Of a stretch of 64,000 nucleotides of DNA, positions 44,554 to 52,813 are shown piece after piece. The notes beneath the pieces are model-generated. The model was not told where the DNA came from and ran no database searches. It saw nothing but the letters and a program-made list of their open reading frames with translations. The stretch lies in the NCBI RefSeq assembly GCF_000186705.1, contig NZ_AEUE01000004.1, positions 372,001-436,000 on the forward strand. Direction: 5' to 3'. Numbering within the stretch: position 1 is the first letter of the stretch; each line of letters begins with the position of its first letter. The translations under genes and the position numbers were made by a program. The stretch is from Citromicrobium sp. JLT1363 (GTDB taxonomy: Bacteria > Pseudomonadota > Alphaproteobacteria > Sphingomonadales > Sphingomonadaceae).

Positions 44554-46401
44554 ATGCCTGCCGTCAATCGCCGAAAATTTCTTGGAACAAGTGCCAGCGG
44601 GCTGGGCCTGCTTGGCCTGGGCGGTGCCGTTCCCGCTTGGGCGCGAGGCGGAGATCTGCTCTCCGGGGCCGCCCGGCGAGGTATCGATGAGGCGACCGGA
44701 CCGAATATCGATCTGACGGTTGCGCGCTCGGCTTTCTCCACCGGCAACAGGCGTGGCGGCGCGATTGCCGTCAATGGCAGCATCCCTGGGCCACTCCTTC
44801 GCCTGCGCGAAGGGACCACCGTCCGCCTCAACGTCCATAACCAGCTTGAGGAAGACACCTCGATCCACTGGCATGGCCTGCTCGTGCCGTTCCAGCTCGA
44901 TGGCGTGCCGGGCGTAAGTTTTCCCGGCGTGAAGCCGGGCGAGACCTTCACAGCGGAATTTCCCGTGCGGCAGGCAGGCACCTATTGGTGGCATTCGCAT
45001 AGCGGGCTGCAGGAACAGGCCGGTCATTATGGTCCGATCGTGGTCGATCCCGCAGGTCCCGATCCGGTGCAGGCCGACCGCGAATATATCGTGGTGCTGA
45101 GCGAGTTCAGCGAAATGTCGCCCCACACGATATTCGACAAGCTCAAGAAGGGCGAAGGCTACTTCAACTACAACCAGAATACCTGGACCGACGACTATCC
45201 GCTCTCGGGCGAGGATCGCCGGATGTGGGCCAGAATGCGCATGATGCCAACCGACATCCTCGATGTGTCGAGCGCAACTTATACATATCTGCTGAACGGT
45301 CATGGACCGCTCGACAATCTGGAATATCTTTTCCGTCCGGGCGAGCGTGTGCGGCTTCGGTTCATCAATGCCGGCGCCATGACATTTTTCAATATTCGCA
45401 TTCCCGGCCTGCCGATGACCGTGGTTCAAGCCGACGGGCAGAACGTCGAGCCGGTCGAAGTGGACGAGTTCCAGATCGGCGTCGCGGAAACCTACGACGT
45501 CGTGGTGACGCCGGGTGAGCAGCAGGCTTACACGCTGATGGCGGAGTCGATGGATCGGTCAGGTATGGGCATCGCAACGCTGGCGAGCACGCCCGGCGCG
45601 CGTGCGGCCATCCCGCCGCTGCGCGATCCCCCGCTGCTCACTATGGCCGATATGGGCATGAGCGGTATGGACCATGGCTCCGGCGGCGATGCTGGTATGG
45701 CCGGCATGGACCATGGCGCTGGCGGGATGGCCGGAATGGATCACGGATCGAGCGGAGCGGCTGGCGCGGACGGGATGTCCGGTATGGATGGCGGTTCGGC
45801 GGAGATGACCGGAATGGCTGGCATGGCGGGAGGCATGCAGATGCGCGATACCTCGCTATTGCCTCCCGATGTGAAGGTCGGACCGGGCATCGACATGGTG
45901 TCGATGAACCCGGTCGACCGGATGGGCGATCCCGGGATTGGCCTTGCCGATGTCCCGCACCGTACCCTCGACTATCGCAAGCTGCGCGCGCTGACACCAA
46001 ACAAGGACTCGCGAAGCCCTTCGCGCCGGATGGAAATCCATCTTACCGGGAACATGGAACGCTACATGTGGTCGTTCGACGGCAAGAAATTCTCCGCCGT
46101 CTCCGAGGAGCCGATCCGCTTTGCCTATAATGAACGCGTGCGGGTAAAGCTGATCAATGACACGATGATGGCACACCCGATCCATCTGCACGGACACTTC
46201 TTCGAGCTGGTCAACGGTGCACCTCCAAACCGTCAACCACTGAAGCACACGGTTATCCTGCAACCGGGTGGCAGCGCGCAGTTCGACCTGACGGCGGACG
46301 AGCCGGGCGACTGGGCCTTCCACTGCCACCTTCTCTATCACATGCATGCCGGGATGTTTCAGATCGTCACGGTTGCCAATCCTGCCGGAGAGGGCGCATG
46401 A
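44554..46401 (+). CDS. copA: CopA-type multicopper oxidase (copper resistance, Tat-exported)
   Basis: 615 residues. Tat signal VNRRKFLGTSASGLGLLGLGG. Copper-site motifs IHWHGLLVPFQLDG (~105), YWWHSHSGLQEQ, HPIHLHGHFFELV and HCHLLYHMHAGMFQ (~589). Central Met/His/Gly repeat (MDHGSGGDAGMAGMDHG and four similar, ~370-435), typical of PcoA/CopA. Oxidises Cu(I). AGGAG before ATG 44554. Overlaps copB (ATGA). Different branch from the 28104 oxidase, so two copper oxidases lie in the window. Confidence 0.95.
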   Translation: MPAVNRRKFLGTSASGLGLLGLGGAVPAWARGGDLLSGAARRGIDEATGPNIDLTVARSAFSTGNRRGGAIAVNGSIPGPLLRLREGTTVRLNVHNQLEEDTSIHWHGLLVPFQLDGVPGVSFPGVKPGETFTAEFPVRQAGTYWWHSHSGLQEQAGHYGPIVVDPAGPDPVQADREYIVVLSEFSEMSPHTIFDKLKKGEGYFNYNQNTWTDDYPLSGEDRRMWARMRMMPTDILDVSSATYTYLLNGHGPLDNLEYLFRPGERVRLRFINAGAMTFFNIRIPGLPMTVVQADGQNVEPVEVDEFQIGVAETYDVVVTPGEQQAYTLMAESMDRSGMGIATLASTPGARAAIPPLRDPPLLTMADMGMSGMDHGSGGDAGMAGMDHGAGGMAGMDHGSSGAAGADGMSGMDGGSAEMTGMAGMAGGMQMRDTSLLPPDVKVGPGIDMVSMNPVDRMGDPGIGLADVPHRTLDYRKLRALTPNKDSRSPSRRMEIHLTGNMERYMWSFDGKKFSAVSEEPIRFAYNERVRVKLINDTMMAHPIHLHGHFFELVNGAPPNRQPLKHTVILQPGGSAQFDLTADEPGDWAFHCHLLYHMHAGMFQIVTVANPAGEGA

Positions 46402-47600
46402 AGATATCTATCATCAGCCTGCTTGCCTCGGCCGCCGCGGGTTCGGTTCTCGCCTCCCCCGCCGCGGCGCAGCATGCGGGTCACTCGCCAGTGGAACCGC
46501 AGCAGAGCGCCGAGGCGCAGGCTGACGCCAAAACAAAGTGCGAGGCGGCAGCCGAGCGCCATCGCGCGATGGGGCATCCGGTAGCAGAGGGGGCTTGCGG
46601 CCCCGCTGCCCAGCCTGAAGTTGCGATGGACCATTCGACGATGGATCATGGTTCGATGCCGCAGGGCAGGCCTGACGAAGGCGCGATGGATCATTCGCAA
46701 ATGAACCGCGGCGACATGGGGCAGGCGGAAGCCAGCAGCTCGTCGATGGACCATGGGCAGATGGATCACAGCCAGATGAACCATGGGCAGATGGGATCGC
46801 AGGACATGCAGGGCATGGACCATTCGGCGATGCAGATGGGCTCGAACGACGATATCCCGCTGCTGCCGCCTCCTCCCGAAGCTGGGAGCGGTCCCGCGCG
46901 CGCGGCGGTTGCGATCTGGGGCGAGGAAGCCATGAACGAAGCGCGGCGCGAACTTGTCCGTGAGACCGACGGCGGGATGCGCTTCTGGTTTCAGGGCGAC
47001 CGCCTTGAGTATCGCGCACGCGAAGGAGCTGATGGATATCTTTGGGATATCCAGGGATATTATGGCGGTGATATCGACAAGTTCTGGTTCAAATCCGAGG
47101 GTGAAGGCAGCTTCGGTGAGCCCGTCGAGGGCGCCGAGGTCCAGGCGCTCTGGAGCCGCGCCATCGCACCCTTCTTCGATTTCCAAGCCGGTGTCCGTCA
47201 GGATCTGACGGGGCCCGAGCGCACCCATGCGGTCATCGGTGTCCAGGGCATTGCCCCTTACCAGTTCGAGATCGACGTCGCGGCGTTCGTATCGAGCAAG
47301 GGCGATGTAACGGCGCGCTTTGAGGGCGAGCTTGATCAGCGCATCACGCAGCGGCTGATCCTCCAGCCGCGAGCCGAAATCGCTCTTTCGGCTCAGGATA
47401 TTCCCGAACTCGGCATTGGCGCTGGCCTCGACCGGATCGAGGCAGGTCTGCGTCTTCGCTACGAGTTCGCACGCGAATTCGCGCCCTATGTCGGCGTCTC
47501 CCAGGAGTGGCGGATCGGTGAGGGCGCCGATTTTGCCCGCGCCGCAGGGGAAGACCCCAGCGTGATGAATTACGTCGTGGGCTTGCGATTCTGGTTTTAA
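46398..47600 (+). CDS. copB: CopB-type outer-membrane copper resistance protein
   Basis: 400 residues. Signal peptide (SIISLLASAAAGSVLASPAAA), Met/His-rich N-terminal part (MDHSTMDHGSMPQG, MDHSQMNRGDM, MDHGQMDHSQMNHG), and a beta-barrel domain (LEYRAREGADGYLWDIQGYYGGDIDKFWFKSEGEG...GVRQDLTGPERTHAVIGVQGIAPY) ending in WF as an outer-membrane protein should. Acts with CopA in periplasmic copper storage or export. Overlaps copA. Confidence 0.95.
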   Translation: MKISIISLLASAAAGSVLASPAAAQHAGHSPVEPQQSAEAQADAKTKCEAAAERHRAMGHPVAEGACGPAAQPEVAMDHSTMDHGSMPQGRPDEGAMDHSQMNRGDMGQAEASSSSMDHGQMDHSQMNHGQMGSQDMQGMDHSAMQMGSNDDIPLLPPPPEAGSGPARAAVAIWGEEAMNEARRELVRETDGGMRFWFQGDRLEYRAREGADGYLWDIQGYYGGDIDKFWFKSEGEGSFGEPVEGAEVQALWSRAIAPFFDFQAGVRQDLTGPERTHAVIGVQGIAPYQFEIDVAAFVSSKGDVTARFEGELDQRITQRLILQPRAEIALSAQDIPELGIGAGLDRIEAGLRLRYEFAREFAPYVGVSQEWRIGEGADFARAAGEDPSVMNYVVGLRFWF

Positions 47601-47616
47601 GTGAAGGAAATATACA

Positions 47617-48177
47617 ATGAGAACGAGACTATCTCTAAGCGCGGTCGCCCTGGCCTTGGCTGCAGGGGGCACTCCCGCCCTGGCACAATCCATGGACCAT
47701 TCGGCGCATTCGGAACATTCGGTATCAACGCCGATGGATCATACGGAGCAGGGCATGAACCATGCCGAGCATATGGCTGCGATGAACGATGACGTTGCTG
47801 GGGCAGAAGCAATTCTGACATCATATCGCGATGCCCTGACGTCGCGCGATGCAGAGGCCATGGCTGCGCTGTTTGCCCAGGAATCCTTCATTTACGAAAA
47901 CGGCAAGGCGGAAGGCAGCTTCACGCATTACATGGAGCATCACCTGGGACCGGAACTCGATGCAATAACCAGCTTCACCTTCGGCGAACCGACGCTCGCA
48001 GTCACCCGGATGGGACATATGGCGTATGGCCGCGAAACGTACACCTATCGGATCGAACTGGCCGACGGTCGCGTAATCGACCGCGAAGGGGTTGCGACCT
48101 CGGTCCTCGCCCATGATGCAGATGGCTGGAAGATCGTTCAGTACCATTCATCGTCACGCGCACCGCGTAACAACTGA
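47617..48177 (+). CDS. Exported His/Met-rich protein with NTF2-like (SnoaL/DUF4440) domain
   Basis: 186 residues: signal peptide; MDHSAHSEHSVSTPMDHTEQGMNHAEHM region; then an NTF2-like fold (AEAILTSYRDALTSRDAEAMAALFAQESFIYENGKAEG...LAHDADGWKIVQYHSSSR). The Met/His cluster suggests copper binding as in CopB. 16 bp after copB, so probably in the same transcript. Enzymatic activity, if any, unknown. Confidence 0.8.
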   Translation: MRTRLSLSAVALALAAGGTPALAQSMDHSAHSEHSVSTPMDHTEQGMNHAEHMAAMNDDVAGAEAILTSYRDALTSRDAEAMAALFAQESFIYENGKAEGSFTHYMEHHLGPELDAITSFTFGEPTLAVTRMGHMAYGRETYTYRIELADGRVIDREGVATSVLAHDADGWKIVQYHSSSRAPRNN

Positions 48178-48197
48178 TCTGATCGGGGGAACACCGA

Positions 48198-48932
48198 TTG
48201 GCGACACGCTCTTTCAAGCTGCGTCTTCATGTGCTGGGCAGCAAGCTTCACAAATGGCTGGCGATCTTTGTCGGCGTCCAAGTGCTCCTGTGGATGATCA
48301 CCGGGGCGCTGATGTCGTTTCTCGACATCGAAGAGGTTCGGTCCGAACATGTCGTTTCGCGCGCGCCGGAGGTCCTGCCCGCTGATGCTGTCATGCCCCA
48401 TTGGCTCGATAGCAGCGAGGGGGTGGTTTCCCTTGCGACGCGCGCGGTCGGCGGCAGGGCCGTAACCGAGGTCCGCCGGGACGATGGAAGCGTCACGCTC
48501 CGCGACCCGGACAGCGGCATTCTCCTTTCGCCTCTTCCCGCTGCAAGCGCACAGGCCATCGCTCGCTATGCCTGGACCGGGCCACCAACCACCATAGCGA
48601 CCACGCGCCTCATCGAAGATGCTGTCGGGACCGAATTCCGGGGTCCGTTTCCGGCGTGGCAGATCACCTACGGCGATGAGGACAATACCCGCGTCTACAT
48701 CGATGCATCGAGTGGCTCGGTGCTCGCTGCCCGCAGCGACACCTGGCGCCTGTTCGATTTTGTCTGGGGGCTGCATATCATGGACTGGACGCAGCGCGAC
48801 CGCATCAACAGCTGGTGGCTGCTATTGTTCGGGATCGGCGGGACGATTATCGCGGTTTCGGGCTTTGTCCTGCTTGCGAACCGGTTTCCCAGAATCAGGC
48901 GGCGGGCGAAACATGTGCCGAACGCACCCTGA
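48198..48932 (+). CDS. PepSY-associated membrane protein
   Basis: 244 residues with TM segments at both ends (KWLAIFVGVQVLLWMITGALMSF and SWWLLLFGIGGTIIAVSGFVLL) and a periplasmic middle (PFPAWQITYGDEDNTRVYIDASSGSVLAARSDTWRLFDFVWGLHIMDW), matching PepSY-TM proteins linked to metal or siderophore reduction. Start TTG 48198, 20 bp after the NTF2-like gene. Last of the copAB transcript. Confidence 0.85.
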   Translation: MATRSFKLRLHVLGSKLHKWLAIFVGVQVLLWMITGALMSFLDIEEVRSEHVVSRAPEVLPADAVMPHWLDSSEGVVSLATRAVGGRAVTEVRRDDGSVTLRDPDSGILLSPLPAASAQAIARYAWTGPPTTIATTRLIEDAVGTEFRGPFPAWQITYGDEDNTRVYIDASSGSVLAARSDTWRLFDFVWGLHIMDWTQRDRINSWWLLLFGIGGTIIAVSGFVLLANRFPRIRRRAKHVPNAP

Positions 48933-48945
48933 AGCCGCTCCCAGT

Positions 48946-49452
48946 TTAATCAGGTTCGGCTCGGGCAAAGCGGACCAGAAGGATCGTGAGCGCAGGCACG
49001 ATCGTCCACATCGCGATCGGGATCAGCGCCAACCCCGTCACTGGCTCGTGCGGCATCAACTCGCTGTAGCGCCAGCTCACGAAGCTTTCTGCCGGAAGCG
49101 ATGTGGCGATCATTTCGACGGCGATGGCGACGACAAGCCCGAAGCCGAAATAGATCGCATAGGGCATTTTGGCGGCTTGCCAGAGCCACGCGCGCCCGCC
49201 GCGCAATGCAGCAAGGCTATAAGCTGTTAGCAGGATCACGCCATCGCCTAGGCTTGCAATGCCGCAGCGAATGGTCTGCTCATAAGGCTCGAGATTTCCC
49301 GGCTTGAAAAACGGCATCTGGAAAATCTCCCAGACGAACGCGATCAGGCTCCCGCAAACAAAGATGAGCCAATGAGTTCTAGTCATGCTGCGGATACGCC
49401 GGAATGATGTGCGCAAGGAAATAGCGGCGGGCCGGATTTCCACGTCCTGCAT
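48946..49452 (-). CDS. Unknown membrane protein
   Basis: 168 residues from ATG 49452 (AAGG five bases upstream) or 146 from ATG 49386 (MTRTHW). Four hydrophobic segments: HWLIFVCGSLIAFVWEIFQMPFF, GVILLTAYSLAALRGG, AIYFGFGLVVAIAVEMI and GLALIPIAMWTIVPALTILLVRF. No family recognised. Convergent with the PepSY gene; 27 bp after the preceding minus-strand gene's stop. Confidence 0.65.
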   Translation of the reverse strand: MQDVEIRPAAISLRTSFRRIRSMTRTHWLIFVCGSLIAFVWEIFQMPFFKPGNLEPYEQTIRCGIASLGDGVILLTAYSLAALRGGRAWLWQAAKMPYAIYFGFGLVVAIAVEMIATSLPAESFVSWRYSELMPHEPVTGLALIPIAMWTIVPALTILLVRFARAEPD

Positions 49453-49479
49453 AGCGCCTTTGCTGCCCCAAAGCCTGGA

Positions 49480-49815
49480 TCAGTCATGGTTTTCGCGGCC
49501 CTCCGCCTCGGCCATGCGAGCAGCGCGTTCGAGAAACTTACGCATGTCACCTGCTGCCAGTTCGGTAAGCGGATGCCGGCTCGCCTCGGGGCGTGGTTCG
49601 ATCATGTCCGCACGCTTTCTGATCTGGTCGATCTGTTCATCGCTGGCCCCGGACAAAAGGCCGAGAACTATGTTCTCGAGAGTTATGAGGCGAATGCGCA
49701 TTTGCACCAGCTCGGCATGATCGGGCTCCGGAATGTCCCAGCTGCCGTCCTCATTGACCGTGCTCACGACTGCTTCTCCGACGGCTCTGTTGTCACCATG
49801 ATCTGTCCCATTCAT
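49480..49815 (-). CDS. Small cytoplasmic protein of unknown function
   Basis: 111 residues, acidic, without TM or signal. A helical, coiled-coil-like core (HAELVQMRIRLITLENIVLGLLSGASDEQIDQIRKRADMI) is followed by a second helix (MRKFLERAARMAEAEG). I do not recognise it. Divergent from the 49994 gene and upstream of the membrane protein gene. Confidence 0.6.
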   Translation of the reverse strand: MNGTDHGDNRAVGEAVVSTVNEDGSWDIPEPDHAELVQMRIRLITLENIVLGLLSGASDEQIDQIRKRADMIEPRPEASRHPLTELAAGDMRKFLERAARMAEAEGRENHD

Positions 49816-49912
49816 CTCGACCGGCTTCGGTCAAAAAGGGTGACCGAAAAACACCATTCCTGCAACCGGCTGTGCCATCGGCTCAGCCGTCTCCGGTGGG
49901 CGCGGAAATTGT

Positions 49913-49939
49913 TTGAGGGGAACAGATGTTGGCTGCGTA
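49913..49939 (+). promoter_or_regulatory. Putative ECF promoter for the His/Met-rich protein (element 4 of 5)
   Basis: TTGAGGG (49913-49919), 14 bases, TGCGTA (49934-49939), 54 bp before the GTG at 49994. Extended match to the copA element: both have GGC before the -10 and AA after CGTA's T. Confidence 0.75.
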
Positions 49940-49993
49940 AAGAGAATGAATGCGCACAGCACCCATCGCATGACCGACGAAAGGAAATCGATT

Positions 49994-50383
49994 GTGAAAC
50001 GGACAGCTCTAGCTCTCATTCTCGCCACTGGCCTGACAGCCACTCCGGCGACGGCCCAGGAACAGCATGAGCACGGAGCTCAGGCTGTGGCACAGCAGCA
50101 GGATCACGCTGGCCACACGATGCAGGATTCCGACGCTATGGCTGCCCATCGCGAGAAGATGGCTGAAATGCGCGCGCTGATGCAGCAGGCCCACGCGGCG
50201 AGCGATCCTGCCGAACGCCAAAGGCTGATGGCCGAGCACCGCACAGCGATGCAGGAACACATGGCGGGCATGATGCAGGGGGACAACGCCGATATGATGG
50301 CGGCCTGTCACCAGCGCATGATGATGATGCACGATATGATGAAGCAGATGGCGGCTCACCAGAACATGGCGCAAGACGGTTAG
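49994..50383 (+). CDS. Small exported His/Met-rich protein
   Basis: 129 residues: signal peptide (VKRTALALILATGLTATPATA), HEHGAQAVAQQQDHAGH, then helical Met-rich C-terminus (MMAACHQRMMMMHDMMKQMAAHQNM). Likely a periplasmic copper-binding protein. GTG 49994 with AAAGGAA upstream is preferred; ATG 49970 is possible. Preceded by an ECF-like promoter (49913-49939), so a member of the same regulon as copAB. No named family. Confidence 0.8.
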   Translation: MKRTALALILATGLTATPATAQEQHEHGAQAVAQQQDHAGHTMQDSDAMAAHREKMAEMRALMQQAHAASDPAERQRLMAEHRTAMQEHMAGMMQGDNADMMAACHQRMMMMHDMMKQMAAHQNMAQDG

Positions 50384-50597
50384 GAGATGGTAGCCGGGCT
50401 CTTGCTCGTGCTTAAAGCTGGCCGCCCTCTTAACAAGGCTCTGATATTGGCAAGAGACCCAACCCCCTCATGAGTTAAATTTGGACCCTCACGCGCCGAG
50501 GATCACCGCGCTCCATCACGGCAAGAGATGAGGGTTCGCAGAGCATTACAGACACAATAGGTCGCACGACCATCGCCAAGACCGGAACCCGTAGAGA

Positions 50598-51269
50598 ATG
50601 AAACGAATGCAATTCATGGCTATTGTAGCTGCCAGCTTGCTCTTCGTCGGACCAGTTCAGGCTCATGGCGACGAAAAGCATGGCGAAGAGACGAGCGCCG
50701 CGCCTGCCGCCGCGAATGGCGATGCGCATGACCAGGCGGCCATGGCGCAGATGGGCGACGGCGGAGCGGTCGGCGAGCCCTCAGCCGCGCACGACGAAGC
50801 AAGTGGAGGCCATGACGAGGCTGGTGGCCATGCTGATGAGGGCGATTCCGGCGTCATCGCCGCCCTGAAAAAACTGCATCCGGCGACCATCCACTTCCCG
50901 ATCGCCCTGTTTCTCATGGCTGCTGCCACCGAGTTGTTCGTCATGCGCCGGAAAGATGCAGGGCTTGAGAGCGCGGTGCGCGTACTCGTCCACGGCGGAG
51001 CAATCGGCGCAGTCGTCGCAGTCCTGTTCGGATGGATCCACACCGGCCTTTGGTTCGGCGGCGATGCCGTCATGCAGGTCCATCGATGGAACGGGATGCT
51101 GATCGCGGTCCTCGGTCTGGCGATGGCCTATCTGGCGAGCCGTGCTTCCGCGAGCCGGACCGCGCTTCGCGCCGCAATCTTTGCCATGGCCGCTCTAGTG
51201 CTGGTGCAGGGATTTCTGGGCGGCGAGCTTGCGCACGGTGCCAATCATCTTGGTATCTCCTGGCTTTGA
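50598..51269 (+). CDS. DUF2231 membrane protein with His/Asp-rich N-terminus
   Basis: 223 residues: signal peptide, a His/Glu/Asp stretch (HGDEKHGEE...HDEASGGHDEAGGHADEGD), and the DUF2231 membrane domain (LKKLHPATIHFPIALFLMAAATELFV...VLFGWIHTGLWFGGDAVMQVHRWNGMLI) with conserved HP.IHFP and HR. Members accompany copper and redox genes; function is unclear. 214 bp after the His/Met-rich gene, with a partial CCCTCA...TGAGGG pair in between that does not fit the ECF pattern. Confidence 0.88.
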   Translation: MKRMQFMAIVAASLLFVGPVQAHGDEKHGEETSAAPAAANGDAHDQAAMAQMGDGGAVGEPSAAHDEASGGHDEAGGHADEGDSGVIAALKKLHPATIHFPIALFLMAAATELFVMRRKDAGLESAVRVLVHGGAIGAVVAVLFGWIHTGLWFGGDAVMQVHRWNGMLIAVLGLAMAYLASRASASRTALRAAIFAMAALVLVQGFLGGELAHGANHLGISWL

Positions 51270-51277
51270 AGGATAGA

Positions 51278-51688
51278 ATGATGCGCAGATCGAATCGGAA
51301 CGGGTTTGTTGCCCCCCTTGCTGCGGCGGCACTGGGGCTAGGGCTCGCTGCATGTGATCAGACGCAGGACACTTCATCAGAAGCTGAAGCCTTGCCACTG
51401 TATACGGCCCCGCCGACCGAGAGCACAGGTCCTGGCGAAGGCGAAAGAGACAACGCTGCCTCTCCCGCTGGAGAGGCCAACACGAACCGGTCGGATGAAG
51501 CTGTGACTGCCGGTAGGCAACCAGACCGACCGGCGAGCACTCCGGTAGTAGCGCCGTCACCTGCGGCCACTCCCCCGCCGATGAATGCGAAGCCTAGCGA
51601 CACACCCGATCCGCATGCGGGCCACAATATGCCGTCCATGCCAGACCATGACATGTCCTCGCTGTACGATCGGGCGGATGGTTCATGA
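51278..51688 (+). CDS. Lipoprotein with Pro/Thr/Ser linker and His/Met tail
   Basis: 136 residues: lipoprotein signal with lipobox LAAC, long low-complexity linker, and HAGHNMPSMPDHDM near the C-terminus resembling metal-binding tails of copB-type proteins. No domain recognised. GAAGGA precedes ATG 51278, nine bases after the DUF2231 stop. Confidence 0.75.
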   Translation: MMRRSNRNGFVAPLAAAALGLGLAACDQTQDTSSEAEALPLYTAPPTESTGPGEGERDNAASPAGEANTNRSDEAVTAGRQPDRPASTPVVAPSPAATPPPMNAKPSDTPDPHAGHNMPSMPDHDMSSLYDRADGS

Positions 51689-52024
51689 CCTGGCGTTTCG
51701 CCTTCTGATCGGCCCGAAAACGGCCGACGCTCCTTTCACCTGTCACTACGAATTACATGTCATCGTTTGCCAAAGGCGCTTTATCTCATCTGTCCGATTC
51801 TGGGGGTATTGATGGGGGTATTTGCAAGGTGATTCAAAAAGTTGATTAGGTAAATCAGCATGTTATACGCTCCCTATATTTCCCTCCTCCGCTACCATTT
51901 TCCGATTTCTGGGATCGGCCGAATGCTTCGGACCGCTTCTGTCTGGCTAGGCTGGAGAGCCTTCGCGCGGATGGGGCGCGGGCGTGCGAGAACTTGCGTC
52001 GGGCCCAACGGACCCGCTCCGGTT
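51689..52024. other. 336-bp region between metal block and chromosomal genes, no gene
   Basis: No supported gene. Holds a small stem (TCGGCC 51709-51714 / GGCCGA 51722-51727), the tandem TGGGGGTATT repeat and AT-rich sequence unlike its GC-rich surroundings. The minus-strand LytTR gene ends at its right edge, so it has two converging ends. Confidence 0.5.
51801..51822. repeat. Tandem TGGGGGTATT repeat at the right edge of the metal block
   Basis: TGGGGGTATT occurs at 51801-51810 and 51813-51822 (12-bp period). GGGGGTA-type repeats resemble those I have seen near integrase genes of genomic islands; no integrase is present here. It may mark an island end, but this is weak inference. Confidence 0.4.
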
Positions 52025-52813
52025 TCAAAGGCTCTTCATCACGTCGAGGTACTTGCGCCCGACCGGGATTATCGCCCTATTGCTCAGGTGGAGGAGCGGT
52101 GCGCCCCATTTGTTGCGCGAGGTGCGCTCGATGCATGTGCGCCGCACCGCATGGGATCGATGCACCCGGACAAGGTCGGGGTCGCTTATGTCTTCCAGAA
52201 AGCGCGAAATGACGCCGCGATGAAGATAGCGATGGTCGCCGACGTGCAGGCTCACATATTCTCCTTCGGCGGTGATCTGTTCGATCTCGCTTGGGAGAAC
52301 GCGTATCATGTCGCCGCGATGAGACACCCAGATGGGGTCTTCCGGCGCAATGGCAGCGCGATCGCGCCGCAGTCCGTCGAGGCGCGATTGCAGGAGTTCG
52401 AGCCGCGTCAGCGCATCGCGAGCGATCAGCGCGTTGCGGGCGCGATCCAGCGCAATCGCCAGGCGTTCCGGCTGAACCGGTTTGGTGAGGAAATCGATAG
52501 CCCCCGTCTCGTAAGCCTGCGCAGCGAAATCCGGGAAGGCCGTCGTAAAGATGATGAGCGGCGGACGCGCGGCGTCGGCGGTGCCCTGAAGGGCCTCGAT
52601 AACGTCGAAACCGTCGACATGCGGCATCTCGATGTCGAGCAGTAACAGGTCGGGCCGATGTGCGCTGACGATCTGGGGCACCACTCTACCATCCCTGGCA
52701 TCGGCAACGATTCGTGCTTCGGGAACATCGTCGAGAAGCTGGCGCAGCCTGCGGTGGGCTAGCGGCTCGTCATCGACGATGCAGATCGAAAGAGGGTCTG
52801 CGGGCTGAGTCAC
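52025..52813 (-). CDS. LytTR-family response regulator
   Basis: 262 residues. Receiver domain with acidic pocket CIVDDEP, phospho-Asp in LLLLDIEMPHVDGF, Thr in FTTAF and Lys in FLTKPVQP. DNA-binding LytTR domain (IEQITAEGEYVSLHVGDHRYLHRGVISRFLEDI...RVHRSHAVRRTCIERT). Targets unknown; the divergent autotransporter is the obvious candidate. Overlaps the kinase gene stop (ATGA). Confidence 0.93.
   Translation of the reverse strand: MTQPADPLSICIVDDEPLAHRRLRQLLDDVPEARIVADARDGRVVPQIVSAHRPDLLLLDIEMPHVDGFDVIEALQGTADAARPPLIIFTTAFPDFAAQAYETGAIDFLTKPVQPERLAIALDRARNALIARDALTRLELLQSRLDGLRRDRAAIAPEDPIWVSHRGDMIRVLPSEIEQITAEGEYVSLHVGDHRYLHRGVISRFLEDISDPDLVRVHRSHAVRRTCIERTSRNKWGAPLLHLSNRAIIPVGRKYLDVMKSL

Noticed and set aside
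50486-50540. CCCTCA...TGAGGG pair upstream of DUF2231, considered as another ECF element
   Set aside because: No CGTA at the 14-base spacing, so it does not fit the five-element pattern.
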